Shown: piece after piece, positions 35,208-41,890 of the stretch
Layout of the letters: every line of letters starts with the position of its first letter
How positions within the stretch are numbered: position 1 is the first letter of the stretch
Notes under the pieces: model-generated
Database searches by the model: none
Told to the model about the DNA's origin: nothing
What the model saw: the letters and a program-made list of their open reading frames with translations, nothing else
Made by a program: the position numbers and the translations under genes
From: an uncultured bacterium
GTDB lineage: Bacteria > Planctomycetota > Phycisphaerae > Phycisphaerales > UBA1924
Direction of reading: 5' to 3'
Assembly (NCBI GenBank): GCA_903834785.1
Contig: CAILKP010000051.1
Location: 1 to 41,890, forward strand
DNA length: 41,890 nt

Positions 35208-35210
35208 AAA

Positions 35211-35248
35211 AACCCCCGTCCCTGCGGCAATCCGCTCGGAACGGGGGG
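35211..35248 (-). terminator. Terminator of the DVUA0089/PPC-like dockerin gene
   Basis: On the minus strand a 10-bp outer stem (one wobble) encloses an inner GCGG-ATTG-CCGC hairpin and is followed by six T. It is homologous to the terminator at 31309-31352, as is the coding sequence just upstream of it. Confidence 0.92.
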
Positions 35249-35279
35249 TCCTTGAAATCAGATCACTTCAGGTCCTCGA

Positions 35280-37391
35280 TCAGCACCCGGCCGCAAACGC
35301 GTTGATGAACGCGATGAAGTCAGTACCGTCGATCGTCCCGTCCGGCCCGCCCTCGGGCAGCGCCGGGTTGCCGCCGCCGGCAACATCGGCCACCGGATCC
35401 ACCGTGGCATCGCCGATACCAAACGAGTTGATGAACAAGATGAAGTCCGTGCCGTCCGGTGTGCCGTCGCCGTTGATGTCCGACAGGCACACCACCGGCG
35501 GTGCGCCGGCCGCCGTGGCCAGGTTCAAGTTAAACGTCCCGGAATTGCCGCTGGCGCTGTACACCGCAAACTCATTGATGTACGCGTTGGTCGGGAAACC
35601 AGTCACCGCCAGGAAGTAGGTTGCCGGCGGGATGTTGCCGTCCTGGTTGCTGTACTCGCCACCGTCACCCACCGCCGGACGCGGTGCCGCGTTGCCGAAG
35701 CTCAGCTGGCTCAGGAAGCCGCTGCCGCCGTCATCGTCAAACGCAAAGCCCGGACCGCCGTTGACGATCGCGCCGTCGCTGTCATACAGGAAGATCATCG
35801 TGTCGTTGGCCGGAACCAGCGAAGAGCCTTCGGTGTCGATGTCAAGGAAGAAGTCCGCCGCCGTGTTGTCCAGCGACAGCACAAAGCGGAACCACTTGGT
35901 CTCCAGCGCGTTCAGGCCCTCGCCCACCAGATTGATGTTCCGGCGGCTCAGGTCAATCGTGCCCAGGTCCGTCGGTGCCGGCGTCGGCGCTGTCGCCACG
36001 GGCTGTACGCCCGAGCGGATGTTCACCGTCACATCGCCGCCCGCACCGTTCGTGCACAGCACGAACCCGTCGGCCACCGTCACGTTGCCGCTGGTGATCG
36101 CCAGGAAGTAGTTGCCCGGTGCCAGATCGCCCCCAGCCCCGTCGTACGGGAAGCCGTCGCCCACCGGCGGGCGATAGCCCTGACCGAAGGTCAACTGGCC
36201 GTTGGCCCCCGAGCCGCTGCCCGCATCACCGGCAACAAACACGCCGTTGCCGCTGTACACCACCAGCACGCCCGGCGTCGCGCTGCCCTCGGTGTCAATG
36301 TCCAGGAACTCACGCACGCCCGCGGCAGTAATGCCCGCCGGTGCGGCAAACTCGTACCACGCCGCGCCCGCCGCCGGCACCGTCGCCGTCAGCGTCGTCG
36401 CAAACGGCGGCGCACCGGCGATGTTGCCCAGGTTGGCCACCGGAACCGGAGCCGGCAGCGGAACCTGCACGCCCGTGTTGAAGTTCAGCTGCACCGTGCC
36501 GCCCGCCGTGTCGTTGGTCGTCGCACCGAACGGCGCCACAAACGTGCAGTTGTAATAGCCCACCGCCAGGTAGTACTCGCCCGCCGGCACATCGCCGTTG
36601 AACCCGTCGTACGGGAACCCCGTCGAAACCGGGCACCGCGTGCCCGCACCAAAGGTCAGCACGCTCAGGAACTGCGTGCCCGAGTCGTCGTCGCTATCCA
36701 CCAGCGAGCCGTCCGCGCGGTACAGCGCAATCTCAGTGTCCTGCGGCCCGCTGAACTCCGTATCGATGTCCAGGAACGTGTTGGATGCCGCCTCGGCACC
36801 CGTCGTCGTGAACTTGTACCACGTCACCGTACCGGGGTCGATGTTCACCGTCGCGACGCTCGAAGGCCCGACCGGCAGCGCACCCAGATCCGTCGCCGTC
36901 GGTGCCGACACCGAGAACGGTGCATCATCGAGCACGATCGTCAGGCCGTCCGCCCACTGCGCATCGGAGCCGGCATCATCGAAGGTCTCGTAGAACCGGA
37001 CTTCCCACGCACCGGCGTTGGCCGCCACATCCGGAACCGTCACGCCGTAGTCCGTCAGGTTCAGCGTCGTGTACAGAATCACGCCCGGGAATGGCGAGAT
37101 CGTGATCGGCGCGCCACCGGGCGGCGTGATCTGGATCGCCACCTCTTCACCAAACGTCGCACCGTTGATCGCCGTGATCGAGCCCGTGATCTTCAGCGAC
37201 TTGACAATGCCCGCCGCCGTCGGCGTCACCGACACCACCCGGTTCACACCGCTGCCGTTCGGCCCGTCGCTGATCAGCGGCGCGGGGTCCGAGGCCGGGG
37301 GCAGCACCAGGGTCTCAATGGGAGATGCCAGCGCGCCGCCGCACAATGCAAGAAGCAACGCCGGGCCGCAGGCCTTTGAACCGTTCCGCAT
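35280..37391 (-). CDS. Secreted DVUA0089/PPC-like repeat protein with GC-type dockerin
   Basis: The 703-residue product has a signal peptide (about 1-23, ...GGALAS). A P-domain-like beta sandwich follows (about 35-150; VVSVTPTAAGIVKSLKI, WEVRFYETFDD). Three related beta repeats come next, with WYKFTTTG, WYEFAAPA or WFRFVLSL, then FLDIDTE, an acidic DSD-type turn, and AGEYYLAVG, PGNYFLAIT or PATYFLAVT. These resemble DVUA0089-family or bacterial pre-peptidase C-terminal domains. The last 70 residues (from 634) are two calcium loops (DINGDGTPDGTDFI, DGTIDGTDFIAFINAF) ending Gly-Cys. GGAG lies 8 nt before the ATG and supports it over the open frame to 37463. It is likely a surface or matrix protein. 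Confidence 0.85.
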   Translation of the reverse strand: MRNGSKACGPALLLALCGGALASPIETLVLPPASDPAPLISDGPNGSGVNRVVSVTPTAAGIVKSLKITGSITAINGATFGEEVAIQITPPGGAPITISPFPGVILYTTLNLTDYGVTVPDVAANAGAWEVRFYETFDDAGSDAQWADGLTIVLDDAPFSVSAPTATDLGALPVGPSSVATVNIDPGTVTWYKFTTTGAEAASNTFLDIDTEFSGPQDTEIALYRADGSLVDSDDDSGTQFLSVLTFGAGTRCPVSTGFPYDGFNGDVPAGEYYLAVGYYNCTFVAPFGATTNDTAGGTVQLNFNTGVQVPLPAPVPVANLGNIAGAPPFATTLTATVPAAGAAWYEFAAPAGITAAGVREFLDIDTEGSATPGVLVVYSGNGVFVAGDAGSGSGANGQLTFGQGYRPPVGDGFPYDGAGGDLAPGNYFLAITSGNVTVADGFVLCTNGAGGDVTVNIRSGVQPVATAPTPAPTDLGTIDLSRRNINLVGEGLNALETKWFRFVLSLDNTAADFFLDIDTEGSSLVPANDTMIFLYDSDGAIVNGGPGFAFDDDGGSGFLSQLSFGNAAPRPAVGDGGEYSNQDGNIPPATYFLAVTGFPTNAYINEFAVYSASGNSGTFNLNLATAAGAPPVVCLSDINGDGTPDGTDFILFINSFGIGDATVDPVADVAGGGNPALPEGGPDGTIDGTDFIAFINAFAAGC

Positions 37392-37733
37392 GATTGTCAC
37401 TCCACAGATAAATGTCTCAGGGCAGGCCGCACCGCCGAATGGCGGGGATTTGAAGCGGCCCACTCAACATGGAGAACATACCACAAAAAAGACACCGTGG
37501 GATCCAAAATTTCCCATTTTGACGCCGACTCCCTCCGGCAGTAACCATGTCCTGCCCCGCCCTCGCTAGTGCAATCCCCAGTTTGCTCCGACTGTGCCAT
37601 CCCCCAAACGGGGCATTGTCCCGCCGCCACTTTTTGTTTCCTGCGCCGCTATCCCGGTTTCCACCCGCCCAGCCACATTCTGCCCGCAGTCCGCGCCTCC
37701 CCGCCGCTCAAGCCAGCCAAACCGGTGCTCTGC
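37392..37733. other. Intergenic region upstream of the PPC-like dockerin gene
   Basis: No gene is seen. The part near 37470-37525 is AT-rich for the window (AAAAAA, ATTTCCCATTTT) and is the likely promoter area of the minus-strand dockerin gene, with a TATGTT as a weak -10. Nothing else is recognisable. Confidence 0.35.
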
Positions 37734-38006
37734 TCAGTCCTTGCCGCTCAGCCGGCTCCGCAGGTTCGGCTTGCGCATCCCGAACTCATCGGTCGTGTAC
37801 TGCGGCGCGTACTGCGCTCGGATCCCGTCGTACCGGTCAAACGGTGTCCGCTCCTCATCCGGGCTCAGCAGCGGCTTGGTGCACCCGCTCATCCCAGCCA
37901 GCAGCACCAGCCCGGCGGCTACGCCAGCCAGCACCATCGCCCGCACGGCCGGACCTGCGCCGCCGCCACGAACCAGACCCAGTTGACGCTCAGTGTGCAC
38001 CTTCAT
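37734..38006 (-). CDS. Small putative lipoprotein
   Basis: The 90-residue product carries a hydrophobic segment (about 25-40; MVLAGVAAGLVLLAG) and lipobox-like GMSGC near 42, followed by a polar mature part of about 50 residues (SPDEERTPFDRYDGIRAQYAP, ending RSRLSGKD). The N-terminal extension before the hydrophobic core is longer than usual for a lipoprotein, and a Met at the core could be the true start. It is convergent with nothing nearby and 87 bp downstream of trmL on the same strand. The role is unknown. Confidence 0.65.
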   Translation of the reverse strand: MKVHTERQLGLVRGGGAGPAVRAMVLAGVAAGLVLLAGMSGCTKPLLSPDEERTPFDRYDGIRAQYAPQYTTDEFGMRKPNLRSRLSGKD

Positions 38007-38093
38007 CACGCTTTCATCGTACCACCCCCGCCCTCACCCGCCAATTTTGCCGCTCCCGCATTTTCACCCCTCCCGGCCAACCAAGTCGCCCGG

Positions 38094-38645
38094 TCACCTG
38101 CGTCCGATCCTCCCCTGCTCGTCGACCACCACCTCGCCCCGGCGCACAAACCCGTCCATCGCCAAATACACCGCGGCACACACCGCCGTCGCCAGGTTCA
38201 GTGACCGCTCCCCCGGCATCATCGGCAGTGTCACCAGTTGCTCCGGATACGCCTGCAGAATCGAATCCGGCAGCCCCCGCGTCTCCTTGCCGAACACCAG
38301 CCCGTCGCCCGGGGCAATCTCCACCGCCCCGGCATACCGGGCCGACTTGGTTGTAAAAAACCACAGCCGCCGCGGCGGCACAACCCCCGCAGCCAGAAAG
38401 GCCTCAAAGTTCTCGTGCTCCCGCGGCTGCAGCCGCGGCCAGTAGTCCAGCCCCGCCCGCCTGCACGCCTTCTCGCTGGTGTCAAACGCCAGCGGCCGGA
38501 TCAGATGCAGCCCGCACCCCGTCGCCACACACGTCCGCCCGATGTTCCCCGTGTTGTTCGGAATCTCCGGCTCATGCAGCACCACCTGCAGCAACGCCGC
38601 CGCCCGCTCTGCTCCCGCAACCGGTTGTTCTGCCCGTTCACTCAC
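38094..38645 (-). CDS. trmL: tRNA (cytidine/uridine-2'-O-)-methyltransferase TrmL
   Basis: TrmL is a SPOUT methyltransferase that modifies the wobble base of tRNA-Leu species using SAM. The product has the family motifs HEPEIPNNTGNIGRTC (N-terminal), LDYWP, GLVFGKETRGLP, and the knot region PMMPGERSLNLATAVCAAVY. Length is 183 residues from this GTG; typical TrmL is about 155, so a shorter start (GTG at 38582 or 38585) is also possible, and an upstream TTG at 38669 is less likely. Family assignment is strong; only the start is uncertain. Confidence 0.92.
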   Translation of the reverse strand: MSERAEQPVAGAERAAALLQVVLHEPEIPNNTGNIGRTCVATGCGLHLIRPLAFDTSEKACRRAGLDYWPRLQPREHENFEAFLAAGVVPPRRLWFFTTKSARYAGAVEIAPGDGLVFGKETRGLPDSILQAYPEQLVTLPMMPGERSLNLATAVCAAVYLAMDGFVRRGEVVVDEQGRIGRR

Positions 38646-38697
38646 AACCTGTTGTAGGTCGCCCAGCAAACCTCATCACCCACCGCCGTCTGTCTTC

Positions 38698-38735
38698 ATT
38701 TGACAATTTGACCATTTCCCCATTGACCATTTGGC
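38698..38735 (+). repeat. ATTTGRCN octamer repeat
   Basis: The units ATTTGACA, ATTTGACC, ATTTCCCC, ATTGACC and ATTTGGC run in an 8-nt period between trmL and the PilZ-REC gene, as in the cluster at 29.7 kb. Confidence 0.8.
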
Positions 38736-38739
38736 TCCC

Positions 38740-39909
38740 TTACCTGCACCGTGCCCGCAAACAGATCGAAACCAGAGCCCGGATCTGCCGCAGCGAGTCC
38801 GGCACGCTCATCGAGGCGTCCAGTGCGGTCACCGCGCCGGTGGCCAGTTCGGAGATCGGGGCAAAGCCCAGCTCCGGCGCCACCGACTTGATGTCGTTGC
38901 AGATCCGCCGGATCCCCGGCGCATCCTCTGTCGTGATCGCCTTGTTGAGCAGCTCGGCCTTCTTCTTCAGGTCCGCCACGTACTCCTCGACAAAGTCCGC
39001 CGTCGGGTGGTCGCTTGGCAGCGAGCTGTACACCGGGCCGCCGGCATCGCCGCTGGTGCCGTCAGTCAGCAGGAACTCCGCCAGACCGCTGAGTAGCTGC
39101 TCCTGACTGACGGGCAGCTGCAGGTACGAGTTGGCCCGGTTGTCGCGCTTGTCGTTCTGCAGGGCCGAGCGCACATCGGCGCACAGCATGATGATCGGGA
39201 TCGACAGCCCCGCCGCCCGCAGCCTCTCGACCATCTCCGGCCCGCCGCAGCCCTCCAGGTCGTAGTCGCACAGCACGATGTCAAAGCCCTCGCTCGACCG
39301 TTTGATGCCATCCTCGGCGGTCTCGGCGTTGATCACCTCCAGCTGCGTGTCCCGCAGGTGGTGGCGGATGAGCCGGCGCGTCATCGTCGAGTCGTCGATG
39401 TGCAGGATCAGCCCCGTCAGCTTCGAGGCATCCACCGCCTCATGCGTGAACGAGCCCTTGATCGACTCAACGCTCACAAAGTCGCGGATGTTGATCTGCG
39501 CGTTGAACTTGATGCCGATCTCGTGAATCAGACCCTTGACGTGCCGGCACCGCATCACGCCGCCCGGCACCGCCACCGTACCCCCCACCAGCAGCGGCAG
39601 ATGAACGGTGGCCTTGGTCCCGGTGTACACAAACGAGTTGTGCAGCAGGCTGATGCCCGTGCCCGAGATGTTCCGGCACGCGTAGTACAGATCCGACATC
39701 GAGCCCGAGGGCTGACGCAGTTCCGCCCGCAGACCGGACTTGTGAAACGGCCACCGCATAAACGCCCGCTGCGGGTGCTTGTTGGGTGCCTGCGAATCCA
39801 TCTCCCCGATCAGACGGTTCAGCTCGCCGGCCGTCAGCCGCAGCGTGTTGAGTACCTCGTCCTTTGACTTGTGGGAGCCAGACCCCATCGAATCGATCAT
39901 GCTCGACAT
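38740..39909 (-). CDS. PilZ - receiver - degenerate Hpt three-domain protein
   Basis: The 389-residue product has a PilZ-like N-terminal domain (about 45-155; RAELR, RNISGTGIS in place of the common DxSxxG, then VHLPLLVGGTVAV). A response-regulator receiver domain (about 175-295) has LHIDDS, the phosphoacceptor in VLCDYDLEG and PIIMLCAD. A helical C-terminal domain (about 300-389) is laid out like Hpt but reads IRRICNDIKSVAPELGF, where the phospho-accepting His would be, so it is probably not a phosphorelay protein. It likely links c-di-GMP or envelope signals to phosphorylation. GGAGG lies about 8 nt before this ATG. It is downstream of lpxC on the same strand. Confidence 0.82.
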   Translation of the reverse strand: MSSMIDSMGSGSHKSKDEVLNTLRLTAGELNRLIGEMDSQAPNKHPQRAFMRWPFHKSGLRAELRQPSGSMSDLYYACRNISGTGISLLHNSFVYTGTKATVHLPLLVGGTVAVPGGVMRCRHVKGLIHEIGIKFNAQINIRDFVSVESIKGSFTHEAVDASKLTGLILHIDDSTMTRRLIRHHLRDTQLEVINAETAEDGIKRSSEGFDIVLCDYDLEGCGGPEMVERLRAAGLSIPIIMLCADVRSALQNDKRDNRANSYLQLPVSQEQLLSGLAEFLLTDGTSGDAGGPVYSSLPSDHPTADFVEEYVADLKKKAELLNKAITTEDAPGIRRICNDIKSVAPELGFAPISELATGAVTALDASMSVPDSLRQIRALVSICLRARCR

Positions 39910-40226
39910 GAAACCTCCATCAAAGCCGGGACAAGGAGACAGCGCAGTTGCTGCCTTGTGATCGGTCCTGACTGCCCATCCCTGCACCGAGTCTGTCACG
40001 TGAGCCCAATAGCCCTCACCCGCCAGCGGCACCACCAACAGCCCCGCCCAGCCAACGTCCGAGAGTTCTGCCGCACCACCCCAGCCCCAACCATTATCGG
40101 CCGCCGGAGCTCGCGCCCCCCACCGCCCCGTCTCCCTGCCTTCCTGCCTTTCTCCCTTTCTGCCTTTCTGCCTTTCCCTTTCTTCTTTTCGCCTTTCTCT
40201 TTTCGCTTTTCTCTTTGCTCCTCGCC
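39910..40226. other. Intergenic region between lpxC and the PilZ-REC gene, pyrimidine tract
   Basis: No gene is seen. Positions 40126-40225 are almost only C and T with CTGCCTTTC-like words repeated, on the strand opposite to the flanking genes. It lacks the ATCCTG triad, so I do not count it as a copy of that repeat. Confidence 0.65.
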
Positions 40227-41147
40227 TTATTTCCCCGCGCTCTCAGCTGCCAGCAACTGCCGCACCATCTCGTGGTTGTGCCGGTGGCCGGTCTTGCTGG
40301 CGGCAAACGTCCCCGCCAGCGGCCGGCCCGAGAGGTGGAAGTCGCCGAGCATGTCCAGCAGCTTGTGCGCCGCCGGCTCGCTGGCCATGCGGTAGCGGTT
40401 CTCCACCGGGCCCTTGGGGCCGATGACCAGCACATCCCGCGGCTGGAGGTGGCCGAACTTGCCGCTGGCGTTCATTTGCTCGGCCTCGATGAGCGTGCAG
40501 AACGTGCGGGCCGGCGCCACCATGAGGCCGTAGGTCAGCTCATCGGCCGCATCGTGGCCCAGGCCCACCGCCCCAAGCTGCGGCAGAATCGGTGAGTCCG
40601 CCCCGTAGTCCAGCCGGTACTCCAGCTCCAGCGCGGTCGCTGCTGCCGGGTTCTCGGCGCCGCCCGGCGGTGTGGCCCGCATGCTCACCGTCGCATCGGC
40701 CGGGTCCACCATGCTCAGCGGTCGCACCGGGGCAAGCACGTCCAGCTCCGGCCCGCCGGCGGCACACCACGGCTTCAGCCGCTCGTAAAAGGGCAGCGCC
40801 GAGTTGTCCATCATCGGGATCTCCGGGCCGTAGACCTCCAGGTGAACATCAAAGAGCATGTGCGCGGCCAGTGCGCTGAACAGGTGCTCGGTGGTCAGGA
40901 CGCCGTGCAGCGCGACCTCGCCGGCGCCGGCTGGGCCGCCGGGGACGATTGTGGTGTTCCGCGTGCTCGGCAGCACGCTGGTGATGTCCGCGGCAAAGAC
41001 CGGCCCCGCGTTGTCGGCCCGCTCGGCGGTCAGCCGGCCCGAGCCATTGCCCGGACGCACCGCCACGCGGCACGGTTTGCCCGAAAACAGCCCGACGCCC
41101 TCGAACACCACCGAACCAGTCAGCCTCTGCGTCGCAAGTCTCGCCAT
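40227..41147 (-). CDS. lpxC: UDP-3-O-acyl-N-acetylglucosamine deacetylase
   Basis: LpxC is the zinc deacetylase that commits UDP-GlcNAc to lipid A. The 306-residue product has LTGSVVFEGVGLFSGKP at the N-terminus, RNTTI, the zinc-binding TTEHLFSALAAH, EIPMMDNSALPF, HKLLDMLGDF and GHRHNHEMV. These include the zinc-ligand His residues, the ligand Asp and the general-base/His region. The start MARLATQ is the family's beginning; the frame is open upstream, but those residues come from a repeat-rich region. No other lpx or fabZ genes are next to it. It supports a diderm, lipid A-making host. Confidence 0.95.
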   Translation of the reverse strand: MARLATQRLTGSVVFEGVGLFSGKPCRVAVRPGNGSGRLTAERADNAGPVFAADITSVLPSTRNTTIVPGGPAGAGEVALHGVLTTEHLFSALAAHMLFDVHLEVYGPEIPMMDNSALPFYERLKPWCAAGGPELDVLAPVRPLSMVDPADATVSMRATPPGGAENPAAATALELEYRLDYGADSPILPQLGAVGLGHDAADELTYGLMVAPARTFCTLIEAEQMNASGKFGHLQPRDVLVIGPKGPVENRYRMASEPAAHKLLDMLGDFHLSGRPLAGTFAASKTGHRHNHEMVRQLLAAESAGK

Positions 41148-41464
41148 GTCCGAGCGTAGCAACGGTGCTTCGTGAGTAAAAGCAGCGGAACGGCCCACGC
41201 AGAGCGGCAAGGGAGCGAGACGGCGAGAGGGAAAGGCACAAGAAGGGAACATGGATGGTCAGGATGAAGGTGGGGAGGTGGGAGAGGTGAAAGAGAACAG
41301 ATCAAAGAGAAAGGACGAGGCGGAGGCGGAAGTGATCGCGGGCACGGAGGTTGTTGTGCTTGGAGAGCACAGCGACCTTCGTGCGGGTGGGGAGTTCGGG
41401 GTGAGGGCCTTGGAGTCACTGTCCCTTCGCTTCCGCTCGGGCTCCTATTGCGCGGCGGGCGCTT
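41148..41464. other. Intergenic region upstream of lpxC with repeat copy
   Basis: No gene is seen. It holds an ATCCTG-type repeat on the minus strand (41190-41268) and a purine-rich stretch (about 41270-41330). Confidence 0.6.
41190..41268 (-). repeat. ATCCTG-type intergenic repeat, copy B3
   Basis: Read on the minus strand it has two 9-nt subunits (ATCCTGACC, ATCCATGTT), then a CT-rich arm and GCTCTGCGTGGGCC. It has the same order of parts as the plus-strand copies and is the only one of this family seen in the opposite orientation. Confidence 0.8.
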
Positions 41465-41890
41465 TCATTCGAGTTTGTGGCCGAGTTGGGCGAGGCGCTG
41501 GCTGATGGTGTATTGACGCATGACCGTGGGGTTGAGCTTTTCGCGGACGCAGCGGTCGAAGAGGTCCTGGGCCTGGGCGGCCCAGGCGGGGGTGTGTGAT
41601 TCGTGACGCTTGCGACACTGGAGCGCGACAAGCTCATTGCCGATGCCGAAGCGGAGATCCTCGAGCGTGGCCCATTCCTCTTTCAGGGCGGCGGCTTCGC
41701 GGGCGGTTGCCTCGAGGTCGGCGGGGTCGGGTGAGGGCGCGGGCTCTGATGCGGCTGGCGCAGTGGCGGGCGCGGGGGTGGTGTTGGTTGGTGCGGCGGT
41801 GGTCGCGGTGGCGACGGGCGCGGCTGCGTTGATGGCAGTTGTGGCGGGCTCGGTCGTTGCGGGCTCGCTTGCGGCAGCGTTGGCTGCGGC
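41465..41890 (-). CDS. Partial gene at the window edge, C-terminal part of an unknown protein
   Basis: A frame without stops runs from the right edge of the window to a TGA at 41467-41465 (141 residues visible, start missing). The visible N-terminal half is a low-complexity Ala/Pro/Thr segment. The last 80 residues are a normal helical-looking domain (KEEWATLEDLRFGIG, CRKRHESHTPAWAAQ, FDRCVREKLNPTVMRQYTI, QRLAQLGHKLE). The composition change and good codon use support a real gene. I do not recognise the family; an exported or membrane protein with an unstructured linker is possible, but the missing start leaves this open. Confidence 0.65.
   Translation of the reverse strand, partial: AAANAAASEPATTEPATTAINAAAPVATATTAAPTNTTPAPATAPAASEPAPSPDPADLEATAREAAALKEEWATLEDLRFGIGNELVALQCRKRHESHTPAWAAQAQDLFDRCVREKLNPTVMRQYTISQRLAQLGHKLE

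Noticed and set aside
40126..40225. Pyrimidine tract as another ATCCTG repeat copy
   Set aside because: It lacks the 9-nt triad and the CTCTGCGT end; only the CT bias is shared.

Overview
This GC-rich window (AT-rich only in short intergenic patches) looks chromosomal and most resembles a planctomycete of the Phycisphaerae/Phycisphaerales type. The reasons are several exported proteins ending in a calcium-binding dockerin-like repeat that finishes in Gly-Cys, others ending in a PEP-CTERM-type tail (VPLPPA or VPTPGA, hydrophobic helix, basic cluster), DUF11 and lamin-tail surface proteins, a TIGR03790-type protein, and an lpxC gene implying a lipid A outer membrane. No phage, plasmid, transposase, CRISPR array, tRNA or rRNA was seen.

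Layout. 1-2.1 kb: an NTF2-like protein, a DUF1801 protein with a basic tail, and ispD. 2.4-5.5 kb: a 1005-residue secreted lamin-tail/DUF11/dockerin protein. 5.7-9.6 kb: clpC and a free-methionine-sulfoxide-reductase-like GAF protein, both on the minus strand. 9.9-11.6 kb: two PEP-CTERM genes in tandem, the first with a one-base frameshift, sharing an almost identical 172-bp 3' segment (sorting signal, stop codon, terminator). 11.8-17.5 kb, minus strand: rpsR, an SDR oxidoreductase, an ECF-type sigma factor, an aspartate kinase-homoserine dehydrogenase fusion, and a cystathionine gamma-synthase-family gene. The last has a promoter and a leader that folds like a SAM-I/SAM-IV riboswitch. 17.6-21.3 kb: a small lipoprotein, a dehydroquinate dehydratase-shikimate dehydrogenase fusion, and a threonine-dehydrogenase-like gene. 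21.6-27.4 kb: a TIGR03790-like secreted protein, a YjfB-like small protein, a membrane-tethered HTH protein and a DUF11 lipoprotein. 27.4-37.4 kb: a TPR protein, a VPTPGA-tailed protein, an Ig/dockerin protein, an unknown cytoplasmic protein and a DVUA0089/PPC-like dockerin protein. 37.7-41.9 kb, minus strand: a small lipoprotein, trmL, a PilZ-REC-degenerate-Hpt protein, lpxC, and an edge-truncated gene.

Themes. Amino-acid metabolism is grouped: aspartate to homoserine (kinase-dehydrogenase), homoserine to cystathionine or homocysteine (PLP enzyme under a SAM riboswitch), threonine breakdown (tdh-like), and the shikimate steps. Export and surface display is the other theme, with three C-terminal tail types in one window. 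Two of these tails are reused as DNA cassettes that carry their own terminator.

The most unusual signals are not genes. One is an intergenic repeat family built on 9-nt ATCCTGNNN units followed by a pyrimidine-rich arm and a CTCTGCGT end (five full or near-full copies plus one partial). Another is a repeat with 8-nt ATTTGRCN units at two loci. The third is the duplicated 3' cassettes. Gene starts were chosen from Shine-Dalgarno position and family length, and uncertain ones are flagged.
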